Assembly (NCBI GenBank): GCA_000442015.1
Contig: KE560824.1
Span: 1-53,987 of the forward strand
Reading direction: 5' to 3'
Source: Rozella allomycis CSF55
Lineage: Eukaryota > Rozellomycota
DNA length: 53,987 nt
Shown: piece by piece, positions 53,888-53,987 of the stretch
How the letters are laid out: the number at the start of each line of letters is the position of its first letter
Position numbering within the stretch: position 1 is the stretch's first letter
Position numbers and translations under genes: made by a program
The notes under the pieces: model-generated
Told to the model about the DNA's origin: nothing
The model's input: only the letters and a program-made list of their open reading frames with translations
Database searches by the model: none

Positions 53888-53987
53888 TTTCATTTGGTCT
53901 TAATAAATTTCTATCCATGTCGCACTTAAAGTTCTATAATATAAGGGTTTCGCTATGAGCATTGTAGTACATACACAATTCGTCGGC

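Overview
The window is nuclear DNA from an AT-rich, very gene-dense, intron-containing fungus-like eukaryote. It encodes fungal proteins (ICE2, Kex2, Pho85 and Csm3/Swi3 types, a Rua1-type regulator) and also proteins needed to build a flagellum (IFT122, an RSPH10B-like radial-spoke MORN protein). That mixture points to a zoosporic, early-diverging fungus; a Rozella-like cryptomycete is my best guess, inferred and not proven. Almost every gene is cut by very short introns, mostly 26-31 nt, so true genes appear as chains of short open frames. I rebuilt the genes by hand using GT-AG sites, reading phase and homology.

Layout: 1-1533 holds the 3' part of an acidic-repeat membrane protein gene. 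1534-4100 is poor in genes, with a diverged direct repeat and a SNF2-helicase fragment cut at a single N. 4131-14513 carries a Topors-like E3 ligase, cyclin L, two small hypothetical genes, the RSPH10B-like gene, a Rua1-type factor, ribosomal protein eL15, a small Cys-containing protein, a Pho85-type CDK and a CUE/DUF1771/SMR protein. 14537-23714 carries a beta-helix surface protein, protein isoaspartyl methyltransferase, mitochondrial rRNA methyltransferase MRM1, ICE2, dephospho-CoA kinase, Csm3/TIPIN and Kex2. 23739-30707 carries CKS1, TLC-domain genes (one duplicated across an N), ATP sulfurylase, a DUF4874/DUF4832 secreted protein and RBM48. 31024-33646 is a mitochondrial Holliday-junction resolvase gene whose last intron (about 1.9 kb) contains an antisense Crypton-type tyrosine recombinase. 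34475-40323 is a very large helical-repeat protein. 40429-47868 has a small secreted protein, tRNA-Asp and a roughly 2,000-residue repeat-built membrane protein. 48476-51864 is IFT122, and the right end carries small secreted proteins.

Functional themes: cell-cycle and replication control (Pho85, cyclin L, CKS1, Csm3), mitochondrial nucleic-acid upkeep (MRM1, CCE1-type resolvase), secretory pathway and surface (Kex2, ICE2, several signal-peptide proteins, the beta-helix protein) and the flagellum. Many neighbours are divergent, with 14-70 bp between start codons. The six single N characters behave like contig joins: at several of them the flanking sequence is duplicated or a gene is broken, so structures at 2800, 24886, 30772, 33795, 43270 and 52992 should not be taken at face value.
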